A DNA stretch of 64,000 nt from Hyphomicrobium_A sp963728165 (GCA_963728165.1 CAVSIY010000001.1:160596-224595); one strand, 5' to 3'. Shown: positions 27,268 through 36,003, counted from the first letter of the stretch. Notes: generated from the sequence alone by a model not told the origin. Translations and numbers: made by a program.

Positions 27268-27420
27268 CCCGAGGGTTTATCAGAGAGCGAAGGGAGCGCG
27301 GGCGCCGCAGCACTGCGATCCTGTTGCAACTGAAGGGCAGCCATTCGGCGCCCGCGCCGGTTGCTTGCCGTGCCGAGGGTGCGATCACATCGTCAGCGGG
27401 CCTTCGGTCCGGCTCTCGCT
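27268..27420. repeat. dispersed ~150-bp repeat, copy 1
   Basis: Closely matches 31178-31332 on the same strand, with the shared blocks AGAGCGAAGGGAGCGCGGGC, GCGCCCGCGCCGGTTGCTTG, CCGTGCCGAGGGTGCGATCA and CATCGTCAGCGGGC. The GCGCGGGCGC and GCGCCCGCGC blocks could pair to form a stem with a loop of about 45 nt. No reading frame is conserved between the two copies. Confidence 0.75.
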
Positions 27421-27476
27421 CGGCTGTCGCCGTCACTCGCCCGGGATGACAGTTGGGTTATGGAACGGCGCGCCAG

Positions 27477-27505
27477 GGTGTCAGACCCGGAGGGTCAGAC
27501 ACCCT
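27477..27505. repeat. GTCTGACCC-type palindrome
   Basis: GGGTGTCAGACCC, GGA, GGGTCAGACACCC: an imperfect palindrome of the family also present at 16632, 40539 and 50806. It stands in a non-coding stretch rich in other repeats. Confidence 0.7.
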
Positions 27506-27532
27506 TATTTGAGCGGCGCCCCACCCACACCC

Positions 27533-27671
27533 GTCATCCCGCTGTAGAGCGGGACCCACGCTTCTGGTGCGGGTGATCGCGGCGCTGAAACTTGTCGCGT
27601 GCATCTGAGCGAGAAGCGCTGACGTTGCATTCGCGGAGACTTGCGTGGGTCCCGGCCGGCGCCGGGATGAC
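27533..27671. repeat. GTCATCCCG/CGGGATGAC inverted-repeat element
   Basis: Left part CGTCATCCCGCTGTAGAGCG followed by GGACCCACG; right part GCGTGGGTCCCGG and GCCGGGATGACGG, in opposite orientation about 100 bp away. Similar units lie at 31783-31978 and 48296-48662. The element fills the gap between the small basic gene and the lipoprotein gene; no gene is seen here. Confidence 0.65.
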
Positions 27672-27694
27672 GGTGGAGTGCGTTTCCGGGCGGC

Positions 27695-28186
27695 TTACTC
27701 CGCGATGCGCACCTCGAAGGTGCGCGATGCCGTCTCGCCGCCGGCCAGCTTGGCCGTGACCGAGAAACGGTCGGTGCCGGCCTGTCCCGCCCGCGCCGTA
27801 TAGTAGACGCCGGTGCCCTTCGCCGTCTGGCCGATGCAGGTGCCCTTCGCCGAGGTCTTGATCGTCGTCTCCTGCCCCGGCTTGAACGAGACGTCGCCCT
27901 TGGCGGGTGCCGCCGTGACGGTGACCTGCGGCGGCGCCAGCTCTTCGCACTTGTCGCCGAAGCCGGCGAAGATGAAGACGCGCGCCGGGCGCCCGGGAAC
28001 GACCGGCGTCGATCGCACGGCTGCGTCCGTTGTGGGGGCGGTGGCTTGAGCGGTGGTGACGAGGTCATCGCCGAGCTGAGGTGCGCTTGGCGCTTGCGAG
28101 CTAGGGCCCGAGCAGCCGGCCACGCCGACGAGCGCCAGCGCGAGGATGGCGGCGGGGAGGGGGCGTGGCGTTGGCCTGCAGCTCAT
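27695..28186 (-). CDS. putative lipoprotein
   Basis: 163 residues. Signal sequence LPAAILALALVGVAGC with lipobox VAGC. The mature part starts with a Ser/Ala/Pro linker, then a beta-rich domain (VFIFAGFGDKCEELAPPQV, FKPGQETTIKTSAKGTCIGQ, GQAGTDRFSVTAKLAGG) reminiscent of immunoglobulin-like folds with one likely disulfide. Probably envelope-anchored. Ends next to the repeat at 27533-27671. Confidence 0.65.
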   Translation of the reverse strand: MSCRPTPRPLPAAILALALVGVAGCSGPSSQAPSAPQLGDDLVTTAQATAPTTDAAVRSTPVVPGRPARVFIFAGFGDKCEELAPPQVTVTAAPAKGDVSFKPGQETTIKTSAKGTCIGQTAKGTGVYYTARAGQAGTDRFSVTAKLAGGETASRTFEVRIAE

Positions 28187-28199
28187 GGCCGGCGGCTTA

Positions 28200-28595
28200 T
28201 CAGCTTGCGTACTGATCGTCGCTGACCTTTTCCAGCCAATCGACCGCCTTGCCGTCGAGCGCTTCCTGGACGGCGGTGTGCGTCATGAAGCTCGTGGCGA
28301 TGGCGCCGTGCCAGTGCTTCTCGCCCGGCGGGAACCAGACGACGTCGCCGGGCCGGATTTCTTCTTTCGGGCCGCCCTCGCGCTGGGCCCAGCCGAGCCC
28401 CGCGGTGACGATCAGCATCTGCCCGAGCGGATGCGTGTGCCAGGCCGTGCGGGCGCCCGGCTCGAACGTCACGATTGCCGCGGCGACGCGCGCCGGCGCC
28501 TCGGCCGCAATGAGGCGCTCGATGCGCACGGTGCCGGTGAAATAGTCCGCCGGCCCTGGATCGATGTGGTGTGCGCCGGCGCGTTTGATGTCCAT
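28200..28595 (-). CDS. cupin domain protein, small carboxymuconolactone/mandelonitrile-lyase-like cupin
   Basis: 131 residues with GGAGGA before the ATG. Motif 1 is ARTAWHTHPLGQMLIVTAG and motif 2 is EEIRPGDVVWFPPGEKHWHG; the metal ligands are present. The arrangement matches single-domain cupins of the mandelonitrile-lyase-like group, whose real substrates are seldom known. It starts 80 bp after the stop of the 94-residue gene upstream on the same strand. Confidence 0.75.
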   Translation of the reverse strand: MDIKRAGAHHIDPGPADYFTGTVRIERLIAAEAPARVAAAIVTFEPGARTAWHTHPLGQMLIVTAGLGWAQREGGPKEEIRPGDVVWFPPGEKHWHGAIATSFMTHTAVQEALDGKAVDWLEKVSDDQYAS

Positions 28596-28675
28596 GGTGC
28601 TCGTCCTCCAAAGCCCGCGCTACTCCGCGGCCGCGCGCTGGTCATTGCTGACGTCTGAGGGCCGCGCGGCCGCCG

Positions 28676-28960
28676 CTAGCCCGCCAGCCCGCGTTTGAGA
28701 TCGTCGAGGGTGAGCACCGGCACGACCTCGACGGCGGCATCGAGCGCGGCAAAAAACGGTTCCAGCGCGCGCGGCAGGATCGCCGGATCGGTCGCATCGA
28801 AAATGAGGAAGCCGCCGCGCTGCCCGTCGATCAGCGTGCAGTAGGTCGTTTCCGCCTTGGTCGCTTGGACCAGGTCCCCGATCGCCTTGCCGAGCGTTCC
28901 GTCTTTGGCGGCCGCGTTGCCCCGCTCGACGGGGATGGAGAAGGTCAGCATCAGTCGCAT
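28676..28960 (-). CDS. small alpha-beta protein of unknown function
   Basis: 94 residues with GAGGAA before the ATG. The pattern MRLMLTFSIPVERGNAAAKD, TYCTLIDGQRGGFLIFDATD and VEVVPVLTLDDLKRGLA suggests a ferredoxin-like alpha/beta fold like that of dimeric muconolactone-isomerase-type proteins. A degenerate copy of its last 70 bp lies at 30924-30994. Confidence 0.6.
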   Translation of the reverse strand: MRLMLTFSIPVERGNAAAKDGTLGKAIGDLVQATKAETTYCTLIDGQRGGFLIFDATDPAILPRALEPFFAALDAAVEVVPVLTLDDLKRGLAG

Positions 28961-29047
28961 GGCGTTCCTCGTTTTTTGTTTTGCGGGAAGACAGTGGCAC
29001 AGCTGGCGCGGCGGGGCGATGACGCACTCGGGCTTATCTCCGTTCCT

Positions 29048-29326
29048 CTATGCGCCTTTGCCCGCTGCCTCAATCTCCGTCTCCCAGGGACCCGGCTTGT
29101 ACCGGGTCACTTGCGGAGACTGATTGTGCCGCCGCACGGCGAGCACCTTTCCGGTCGCCCACACCTCGAGCCATCCGAGAGCAGGATGATGCCGCACGAT
29201 CAGGACGTCGGTCCTGTACTCCTGCAGCGTGGCCTGACCGACGCTCACGCGCGCACCCTTGGCCTCAACCAGGGACAAAGCCAGCTGATAGAGCTCCAGC
29301 GCTCTTATGTCGTCGGCAGAGATCAC
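29048..29326 (-). CDS. hypothetical protein
   Basis: 92 residues from a GTG start, beginning ISADDIRALELYQLALSLVE. An N-terminal helix is followed by strands (EYRTDVLIVRHHPALGWLEV). No signal or membrane segment. Not recognised; the start codon choice is uncertain because no strong ribosome-binding site is visible. Confidence 0.45.
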   Translation of the reverse strand: MISADDIRALELYQLALSLVEAKGARVSVGQATLQEYRTDVLIVRHHPALGWLEVWATGKVLAVRRHNQSPQVTRYKPGPWETEIEAAGKGA

Positions 29327-29482
29327 GCGGAACCCTCAACTCAGGAGGTTCATGGGGATGTGTGGTGCTTACGCCAACATTACGTGGCGCCGCGCGCGGA
29401 CCGGCATTGTGCCTAACGGCTATTTACAATCGTCCCGTGTTGGCGAGAATCCGTGGGGCCTCGCACGTTCAGGATGCACGCC

Positions 29483-29758
29483 ATGCCGAATTTCGGGTTA
29501 CACAGTCGCACAGCCGGAAACGCGGAGCGCGAAGGGCCTGTCCTCAACTGGCGCCGCGGGATGTTCCGCATCTGGCTGGTGATCTCCGCCGGGTGGATCA
29601 TGGGCTGGACCATCTATCTCTTGATGGATGGCATGGGCGGGGGCATGAGCACGCGCGAGGATTGGCTGATCGTGCCGATCGTGCTGTTCGCGCCGCCTAT
29701 TGCGCTGGGCCTGTTTGGAGCCGCGTCGATCTGGGCCCTGCGCGGCTTCGTGGAATGA
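29483..29758 (+). CDS. small two-helix membrane protein
   Basis: 91 residues from the ATG at 29483 (AGGA 8 bp upstream). A polar N-terminus is followed by MFRIWLVISAGWIMGWTIYL and, after a short loop, LIVPIVLFAPPIALGLFGA. The two-helix layout, NWRRGMFRIWLV, is common in small inner-membrane proteins of this order. Function unknown. Confidence 0.55.
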   Translation: MPNFGLHSRTAGNAEREGPVLNWRRGMFRIWLVISAGWIMGWTIYLLMDGMGGGMSTREDWLIVPIVLFAPPIALGLFGAASIWALRGFVE

Positions 29759-29826
29759 TCGCGCGGCCCGGCTCGGGTGCCGTTAAAGACCGAGGTTGAG
29801 TTTAAGAGAGGCTGCAGGCGCGGAGC

Positions 29827-30748
29827 TCAGTTTGACACGTGATGGGCGGCGGAGCCGATCACGATCTTGTCGAGTGTGGGACCGATACCCTGAGGAATGA
29901 TGCCGAGGGACGCAAAGCCCGGCCTATCAGGTGCCGCGACGGTATCGATCTGCATGAGCTCCACTTGATTGCGCGCCAGTGGCGGTCTTGGCAGCCCCTC
30001 GGCAATGCGCGCAAGAGCGTGCCATATGGAAAAATGCAGGGGCAGCAAAACGGGCCGCTTGTTGAGACGCTCGGCGATCGTCTGCACCAGCTCCCGATAG
30101 GTGTACGTGCGCGGCCCGCCCAGCTCATAGACGTCGTCGCCGCGACCGTCGCCGCGTTCGAGCAACCGCGTCACGGCCTCGCCGACATCCTCCACGTGCG
30201 CCGGCTGCAACCGCGTGTCACCGCGTCCGAACAAGGGGTAGACCGGCAATTTGCGCACGAGCCGCACGATCGTATTCAGGAAGTAGGTCGTCATGCCCGA
30301 AGAGGACGGCAGACCGCAGAATGACGGCCTCGGGGAGGATCGCCTTGACCGCGTCCTCGCCTTCCCCGCGCTTGGCGATATAGAGCGAGGGCGAGTTGGG
30401 ATCGGCGCCGATCCCGGACATGTGCACGAGATGCGTAACACCAACGCGCCGCGCCAGACGCGCCACGCGCGCGGCTCCCACGACATGCGCAGCGTGGAAT
30501 GTTTCGCTCCCATGCTCGGCGTAGAGGCTGATGGCATTGACCGCGCCTTGGGCGCCCCTCAGGACGACGGCGAGCGACTCGTCATCGTGAATGTTGCCGT
30601 AGACTTGGGCCAGCATGGGGGAATCGCGCGCCCGCTCGGGGTGGCGCGAGACCGAGCGCACAGCAAAACCGTGCGCCAGCAGCCGAGAGACGACGCGTCG
30701 CCCCAGAAAGCCGGTTCCGCCAAGGACTGTGTAGCTCGCCACGGGCAT
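29827..30748 (-). pseudogene. NAD(P)-dependent epimerase/NDUFA9-like SDR protein, frameshifted
   Basis: The 5' frame begins MPVASYTVLGGTGFLGRRVV, an atypical SDR Rossmann motif, and continues to ILPEAVILRSAVLFG. A one-base shift at about 30290 moves to a second frame with VRKLPVYPLFGRGDTRLQPA, VEDVGEAVTRLLER and ELGGPRTYTYRELVQ, the usual C-terminal half of complex-I NDUFA9-like proteins. Corrected, the protein would have about 306 residues. The family binds NAD(P)H and is linked to quinone or complex I in some bacteria. Confidence 0.75.
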
Positions 30749-30923
30749 GTGGTGCTCCCAACGCCCGGATGCTGCTGCGACCAGTCTGTCAGCAACGGCC
30801 GCCCGTTTCCAGGGCAGGCGAAACGGAATGCACTACGCATTTGTGCGGGGGCCGGACGCCGCCGGCGGGATGCTGCGCTGCGAATTGGCGTGCCGCGGGC
30901 GATCCGCGCGGGACGAGCGCCGG

Positions 30924-30994
30924 CTAGGCGGCGAGCCCGCGCTTGGTCGTCGAGGGTGAGCAAGGGAAGATCTGACGGCGGCATCGAGCGCGGC
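30924..30994 (-). pseudogene. remnant copy of the 3' end of the 28676-28960 gene
   Basis: The plus strand reads GCGAGCCCGCGCTTGG, CGTCGAGGGTGAGCA and GACGGCGGCATCGAGCGCGG, closely matching 28684-28750, the 3' end of the small alpha-beta protein gene including its stop region. Small indels break the frame and the rest of the gene is absent. It therefore looks like a duplicated, decayed gene end. Confidence 0.6.
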
Positions 30995-31004
30995 GCTTCA
31001 CCTT

Positions 31005-31147
31005 CACCTCTCCCAAGGGGAGAGGTCGCGAGCCACGCGTCAGCGGGGGAGCGGGTGAGGGAGGTTCTACCCCCTCACCCGGAAGCTCATTTGCATTCGC
31101 TTCCGACCTCTCCCGTCCATGCGAAGCATGGTCCGCCAGGACGGGAG
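31005..31147. repeat. CTCTCCC/GGGAGAG palindromic repeat with nested hairpin
   Basis: Contains CACCTCTCCCAAGGGGAGAG, the GCGGGTGAGGGAGGTT and CCCCCTCACCC arms, then a hairpin at 31108-31147 with stem CTCTCCCG/CGGGAG and a loop carrying TCCATGCGAAGCATGGTCCG. Same family as the elements at 31627, 31984, 38650, 40179, 44683, 60388 and 61495. Confidence 0.7.
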
Positions 31148-31177
31148 TGAATACCGCTTCTGGCCTCGCGGCGATGA

Positions 31178-31332
31178 CGCCCGAGGGGATGAGAAAGAGC
31201 GAAGGGAGCGCGGGCGCTAAAGCACTGCGATCCTGTCGCGACAAACGGGCAGCTCTTCAGCGCCCGCGCCGGTTGCTTGCCGTGCCGAGGGTGCGATCAC
31301 ATCGTCAGCGGGCTGTCGGTCCGGCTCTCGGG
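31178..31332. repeat. dispersed ~150-bp repeat, copy 2
   Basis: Second copy of the repeat at 27268-27420, with the same block order; the centre (about 31225-31250) has diverged while the outer blocks are nearly identical. The segment from here to 31620 holds no gene I can support; its short frames are low-complexity and unshared. Confidence 0.75.
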
Positions 31333-31626
31333 ACTCGCTTCGGGAAGCCTCTCGCGTCCAGGACCTCGAGCTGCTGCGCGCCGCTAGAGCAGGAGCGCCG
31401 CTGCGCGACGGGCGTCCGTGCAGGATGTTGCCAGCCGTGCACAGCCTCGATCCGCGGCCCCGGAATCTGCGGCGAGCTAAGCCTCGCGTCAGACGCCCGC
31501 GACGGTGCGGACGCCTGCCTCAACCGGGTCACCGCCCCCGCCCCGCAAAGCCGCTCAGCTGCGCGTCCCATGTGGACAGGGGTGCGAGGAGTGTAGGGGG
31601 ACGTGAGGCGGCGGGGATTAGATTTT

Positions 31627-31758
31627 CACCTCTCCCCGCATGCGGGGAGAGGTCGGACGCGAGCGAAGCGAGCGTCCGGGTGAGGGGCAGCCGCTTGCCG
31701 CAGCAATTGTTTCTGCCCCTCACCCCAACCCTCTCCCCGTAAGGACGGGGAGAGGGGG
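31627..31758. repeat. PHPNPLP-type palindromic repeat (CTCTCCCC/GGGGAGAG)
   Basis: A full unit: CTCTCCCCGCATGCGGGGAG hairpin, GGTGAGGGGCAGCCGCTTG, TTCTGCCCCTCACCCCAACC, and a second hairpin CCCTCTCCCCGTAAGGACGG followed by GGAGAGGG. Outer hairpins and the central GAGGGGCAG/CTGCCCCTC arms can pair. Non-coding here, but the same unit lies inside uvrA and queA. Confidence 0.8.
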
Positions 31759-31782
31759 AACGAGATGCCGTCCCACCCCACC

Positions 31783-31978
31783 CATCATCCCGGCCAAGCG
31801 ACCCTACTCCATCCGTCATCCCGGACGCCGGAGCGTCATGAGACGCGGAGGCGATCCGGGATCCAGCGCAAGGGGTGCCGCAGGCTCATAAGGACTACGG
31901 TGTCTGCGACGACCCTGACGCTGGGTCCCGGGTCTCGCTCCGGCGTGGCCGTCGCTCGCCCGGGATGACGGCCGAGGA
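31783..31978. repeat. CATCCCGG/CCGGGATG inverted repeats
   Basis: CCGTCATCCCGGACGCCGG near 31820, GATCCGGGATCCAGCGC near 31853, then CTGGGTCCCGGGTCTCGCTC and CGCCCGGGATGACGG to 31972. The blocks alternate in orientation and belong to the same group as 27533-27671. No gene seen. Confidence 0.6.
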
Positions 31979-31983
31979 AGCGC

Positions 31984-32059
31984 GCTCCCTCTCCCCGTCA
32001 TACACGGGGAGAGGTCGGACGCGTGCGACTGCGCGCGTCCGGGTGAGGGGCAGCCGCTA
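31984..32059. repeat. partial PHPNPLP-type palindromic repeat
   Basis: CCCTCTCCCCGTCATACACG with GGGAGAGG forms the first hairpin, followed by GGTGAGGGGCAGCCGCTA; the second half of the unit is missing. It marks the left edge of the repeat cluster. From 32060 to 32364 GC content falls and no gene was found. Confidence 0.65.
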
Positions 32060-32364
32060 GTTGGCCGCGGGCGGTTCTGGCTGTAAGTGGGCTCATCGAG
32101 CATGCACGAGGGTCGCGCCGCCGCGTGGCGTGGGTGGGGCGAAGTAAAGGTAGGGGGAACCCCGCAAGGCCGCGCATCTAAAGGACGGCGCGTAGAGAAT
32201 TGCCACCGAGCCCCACGACTGCCGTGGTATAGTTCTTCGCAACTCCGAATCGCTCGGCGGGTGTGCCAGTACCAAATTCAAGGTGAAGAGCGTGGATGGC
32301 CTACCTCATCTCCGTTGCGACAGTGCATTCCCAAATCTAAGGTCGGAGTGCAGGGGGTGAGCGG

Positions 32365-33291
32365 TTGGATACTTATCTAAGTATAGCAGAGCAAGTCCTT
32401 CGAGCGTCGAAGCGGCCTATGACAGCGAAGGCCATTCTCGACGCCGCGTATAAAGCCGGTATCGTACCGCAACATCTTTACGGGCAGACCCAACATAAGA
32501 CCCTACAGGCTAGGCTCAGTGAAGACATCCTACATCACCGCAGTAGTTCAGCTTTTTTTCGAACAGAGCCAGGACATTTTTTCCTCTCTGAGTTTATTTC
32601 CGATCCTTCCGTTCCTGAACGCTTCAAGGACCCCTTCCCTGCGCGGGCAGACGAACGCGCGACTTGCGTCGCGCCTTGACGTTGGCATTCAATCTTTCCT
32701 TCCTGGAATCGCGTGCCCAGTTTCCCAATGATGCTTGGGAGAGAACTGGTGGCAGAAGCAATCGCCCAGGACACGCTTCATTTCATCATGCCCCATGACC
32801 CCCGGCTCCTCCTGATCAGGCTGAAGTGTGGACCTTCACCCTGGTGCGGCGCGACAAGGAAGTCCTAAGCTATAGAGTAGGTCGCTACCGAAGAATGATC
32901 GAGACGCATTTGCAAACAAATGCAGCGTGGGGTGCCCCGGGGAGTGGTAACAAGTTCCGATAGGACCCTGTTCTCTCAAGAAGATTTTGGAATAAGAGAT
33001 AACTCGTTCAGTGTCATTTTGGCCGACCTTGATCTCTCAGTGAATGCATTCAAAGATGACTATGACAGCATTGAAAAGCCAGTCCTGCTGTGTGGCCTCT
33101 TGGTCGAGGGCAAGGCTCACTCTATGGTGCTACTCTTGCTCATGGAATGGGTTTGTCCCGACTGGTTCGAGCCGGTCACACGTAGGCTGTCAATTAACGA
33201 CCCGCGCTGGCTAGATTTAGCTGTCCGGCCGAACAACCTAGAAGACTTTGAGCCGTGGAGCGTCGCAGCCATTCGGACGATGCTCAAATAA
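32365..33291 (+). pseudogene. HARE-HTH domain protein, multiply frameshifted
   Basis: Low-GC reading frame. Residues 1-70 from a TTG at 32365 (DTYLSIAEQVLRASKRPMTA, KAILDAAYKAGIVP, LQARLSEDILHHRSS, FFRTEPGHFFLSEF) form a HARE winged helix, a DNA-binding module often found on restriction and chromatin proteins. The rest is spread over alternating frames: LRRALTLAFNLSFLESRAQ, RELVAEAIAQDTLHFIMPHD, VWTFTLVRRDKEVLSYRVGR, and finally TLFSQEDFGIRDNSF to CPDWFEPVTRRLSINDPRWL. About four one-base shifts (near 32640, 32735, 32820 and 32925) break the gene. Confidence 0.6.
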
Positions 33292-33325
33292 TTCTGGTGC
33301 TTAGTGCCTTACGCTTTGATTGGTC

Positions 33326-34284
33326 ATGAGAAGGCGGCGTTTCTAAGTTTGAGTTATTGCATGGGGACGCGCGTCGGAAAAAGTCGGCGCTCCAGGAGTT
33401 GTGCCGCCTTTATCGCAGCGGACAGCAGTTAAACTCGGAAGCAAGGAATGATTTTGAGAAGACAATCAATGGATTGGTCCTCGGCCGGATCAAGATCCTA
33501 AGGTCGTCCGATGGTGTCTAAACGCTCTTGCCCAGTTCGGACGGCGGACCGAATGTGCCCAGTACGTCGAGCAGCCATCAAACTCTACGAGGAAATTCCT
33601 GAGATAGTAGCGGCTCGGGTTGCAGCCCTGTCCCACATGTTTGGAGGCGATACGAGCGAAATCCCGATACTTGGAAGCGTTGACCCTGAAGTGCGGATAC
33701 TGGCCGCGCTTCAAAATACGGCGCCGGACAAGTTGGATTTGAAAAACCTTCCGAGGATCAACATTGATACAGCCGACCCAGCGGTTTTAAAGCTGGCGCT
33801 AATTCCCGTCGGCCTCAACAAGGATATTGAGAATTCTCTTTCACCCGAGACACAGCAATGGGCAAATTGTTAAGGCGCTCGGTCAGTATGATCGGGACTC
33901 GATTGTCGTCCAATACAGCGTCTGGGCCGTATTGGAAAATAAGCGGCTCACCATTGCCGACCTGGGCATCCCGTTTAGTTCGTTAGAGATCACCCACCGA
34001 ACGTTCAGTCCAAGCTTCTGCAGTTAGTCGCGGAAAAGGAAACGTCGTCGTCCATAAAGCAAGAGACAATCGAACGTGGAACGTGGCTTCCCAGTGTGGA
34101 GGCTAAAGAAGGCCTAGCGAAAGGTCTGCTCCATAATTACTATGACGGAATTGAAGACATTACCTTGCCTTGGTTCGACCAAGAGGTTGAGGATCGCGTC
34201 AAGCAGCTTCTTGCCGAACACTTCGGCCGGTTCAGCGACGTAGTGGGCCATACGATCAGAGGCGATGAAGCTCGTAGAAGCTGA
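33326..34284 (+). pseudogene. HEAT-like helical repeat protein, multiply frameshifted
   Basis: Piecing frames together gives a helical protein of about 315 residues: KKSALQELCRLYRSGQQLNS, DPKVVRWCLNALAQFGRRTE, KLYEEIPEIVAARVAALSHM, DPEVRILAALQNTAPDKLDL, DSIVVQYSVWAVLENKRLTI and VEDRVKQLLAEHFGRFSDVV. Paired helices spaced by D-P or P turns resemble HEAT repeats. Shifts lie near 33480, 33570, 33845 and 33995. The start is uncertain. The frame ends 20 bp inside the CHAT-type gene, so both may once have been one operon or one polypeptide. Confidence 0.45.
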
Positions 34285-35019
34285 GCCGTCGTTGACCACG
34301 AGGGTCTTGGTTGGGGCGGAGGGTAAGCCACTTTACTCGAAAATTCGTGCGAGCAGCGTGCGGGAAGGGACCCCAGATTTCTTTCCAATGGACGATGCGC
34401 TGAGCAGAGCAATTGCTGGGGGGCGGATAATCATGGCGGCCCAACCGCAAAGTAAGACGGTGCTGTTCTTATTTGCGTCTCCTTTTAGGGCAGACGAGCC
34501 TTCGTCTCGATCAGGAGGCGCGCGACCTTCGAGAAAAGCTTAGTCAGGTGAAAGATCCGAAGGTTGACATAAGCATTGATCAGCATTGGGCGGTGCGAGT
34601 GGACCAAATCCAAGACTGCATTTTCAATACGCATCCGCACATTCTGCACTTTAGTGGGCATGGGGATAGAGGGGAGACTCTACTTTGAAGATGCAGTTGG
34701 GACCAGTGCGCCAGTGACAGCAAAGGCATTCGGGGAGCTGGTTAAGCTTGCCTCGGGCCATGTCGAATGCATCGTTATGAATGCATGCTATTCGCAAAGC
34801 CTTGCGCGGGCTGCAGGTGCGCATGTGAAGGCAGTCGTAGGATGTGATAATTCAATTGATGATGATGCGGGGATAGCATTCACAAGAGGATTCTATCGTG
34901 CGCTTGCGAATGGCAAAGACTATAAGGAGGCATTCAATTGGGGGGTGAACGAGGTTCGGCTAACCGTTTCTGACGAAGAAGCGAAGAAATATAAGTTTAG
35001 CCAGAAAAAGCAAAAATAA
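34265..35019 (+). pseudogene. CHAT-type caspase-like protease, frameshifted
   Basis: Three frames together give about 250 residues. The N-terminal 65 residues (MKLVEAEPSLTTRVLVGAEG) are followed by a caspase-HetF/TPR (CHAT) domain: KTVLFLFASPFRAD, LRLDQEARDLREKLSQVKD, HPHILHFSGHGDRG with the catalytic His (codon 34659-34661) and VECIVMNACYSQSLARAAGA with the catalytic Cys (34786-34788), then VVGCDNSIDDDAGIAFTRGF. Shifts lie near 34498 and 34676. Known CHAT proteases cut partner proteins in bacterial immunity and cell-death systems. Confidence 0.65.
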
Positions 35020-35099
35020 GTCATGGGCTTAGCCGGTAACTGAAAGGGTGCTGTCACGATGCCGTCGCTGCAATTCACGCAGGAATTTAGCGAAGAGTT

Positions 35100-35230
35100 T
35101 CAGTCCGCAGCCTCCCGCTTCCCCTTCGGCTTAGCCGCCTGTACACCCGCAGCCCGCCGCCCCAACACCTCCTTCAAATACTGCCCGGTGAAGCCCTCTT
35201 TCACCGCCCTACGCCAACAGCTCAAGCGGC
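35100..35230 (-). pseudogene. degenerate uvrA 3'-end copy (distal)
   Basis: The minus strand encodes AVKEGFTGQYLKEVLGRRAA and a Lys-rich end, matching the C-terminus of UvrA (VKESYTGAYLRDLLGRRA in the full gene here). It is fused in frame to the tail of the preceding membrane-protein remnant, so it is not an independent gene. Confidence 0.55.
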
Positions 35231-35582
35231 GAGGCGTGGACCGGCCGGCAACGGCGCCGGGAGCAACAGGCTGCGGGGCGAGTACAGGGGGCGCCGCTGC
35301 ACCAGCCTCAAGCGGGTCGCGCGCCCGCTGCCGGCGCAGGTACTTCATCGTGGCGTAGCCGCCGACCACGATCCGAGCGCGGCGAACACGACGTAGGTCC
35401 AGTTAGAGGTGAAGCTGATGACGGCGAAGGCGGACAGCATGTACGTCAGCGCGCCCCAGTTGGCGGCGGCGAGGTCGCGGTGGCGGACGACCGAGGCCGT
35501 GTACATCACGCATGTCGGTGAGCAGCGTCGCGGCGGCGACGCCGAGCGCAATCCAGGGATCGATGCCGGCCAGCTGCTCCAT
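35231..35582 (-). pseudogene. small membrane protein, frameshifted
   Basis: From the ATG at 35580-35582 the frame reads MEQLAGIDPWIALGVAAATL, then after a shift near 35530 MYTASVVRHRDLAAANWGAL and AVISFTSNWTYVVFAALGS, and after a second shift near 35365 VVGGYATMKYLRRQRARDPL and an Ala/Pro-rich tail. Together this is a three-helix inner-membrane protein of unknown role, about 100 residues before it runs into the uvrA-like end. Confidence 0.5.
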
Positions 35583-35694
35583 GTCCGCAGGCTAGCGGAG
35601 GCGGCTTAATTCCGGGCCCTAGCCGGCGCGGAAGTTTTGAGTGTTCGATTTTACGTCTTGCAAAGGGTTGTGCAGGCGCTTCCGGCCGCGAGCC

Positions 35695-35830
35695 TTATTC
35701 CGCGGCCTGCTTCCTGCGCGAGGCGGCCCTTCTCCCCAGCAGCTCCCGCAAATACGCCCCCGTATAACTCTCCTTGACGCGCGCCACGTCCTCCGGCGTC
35801 CCCGCCGCGATGTGCCGGCCGCCCATCTGT
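35695..35830 (-). pseudogene. uvrA 3'-end copy (proximal)
   Basis: The minus strand encodes IAAGTPEDVARVKESYTGAY and LRELLGRRAASRRKQAAE, ending in TAA; uvrA ends at 36470 with IAAGTPEDVARVKESYTGAY and LRDLLGRRAKASKQAAE. Only the last 45 codons are present. Upstream the sequence is interrupted by a segment shared with 36394-36447 (GATATTTCTTGCCCG), then by unrelated DNA. Confidence 0.7.
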
Positions 35831-36003
35831 TGCCCGCCTTCGGCACGATATTTCTTGCCCGCCCCCGGCAGGACGCGCCTGCCGCCGTCGCCGCCCATGG
35901 ATTGGCCTACGGAACGCCCCTCGCACCTCCGCGTTTACCAACCAGACGTCGCGCGCCGGCGGGTTGCCGCCAAGCGTCGACACTCTAGCAAAGGAGCTAC
36001 GCC

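Noticed and set aside
31305..31571. Possible gene in the repeat cluster
   Set aside because: Arg/Ala-rich translation, no start signal, and overlap with the dispersed repeat.
30990..32060. CRISPR-like array
   Set aside because: Repeated blocks are long palindromes of several kinds, with irregular spacing and no constant 28-37 bp repeat or unique spacers; no cas genes are present.
32200..35050. Complete mobile element with integrase
   Set aside because: No recombinase, transposase, tRNA target or clear direct terminal repeats were found at the island edges.
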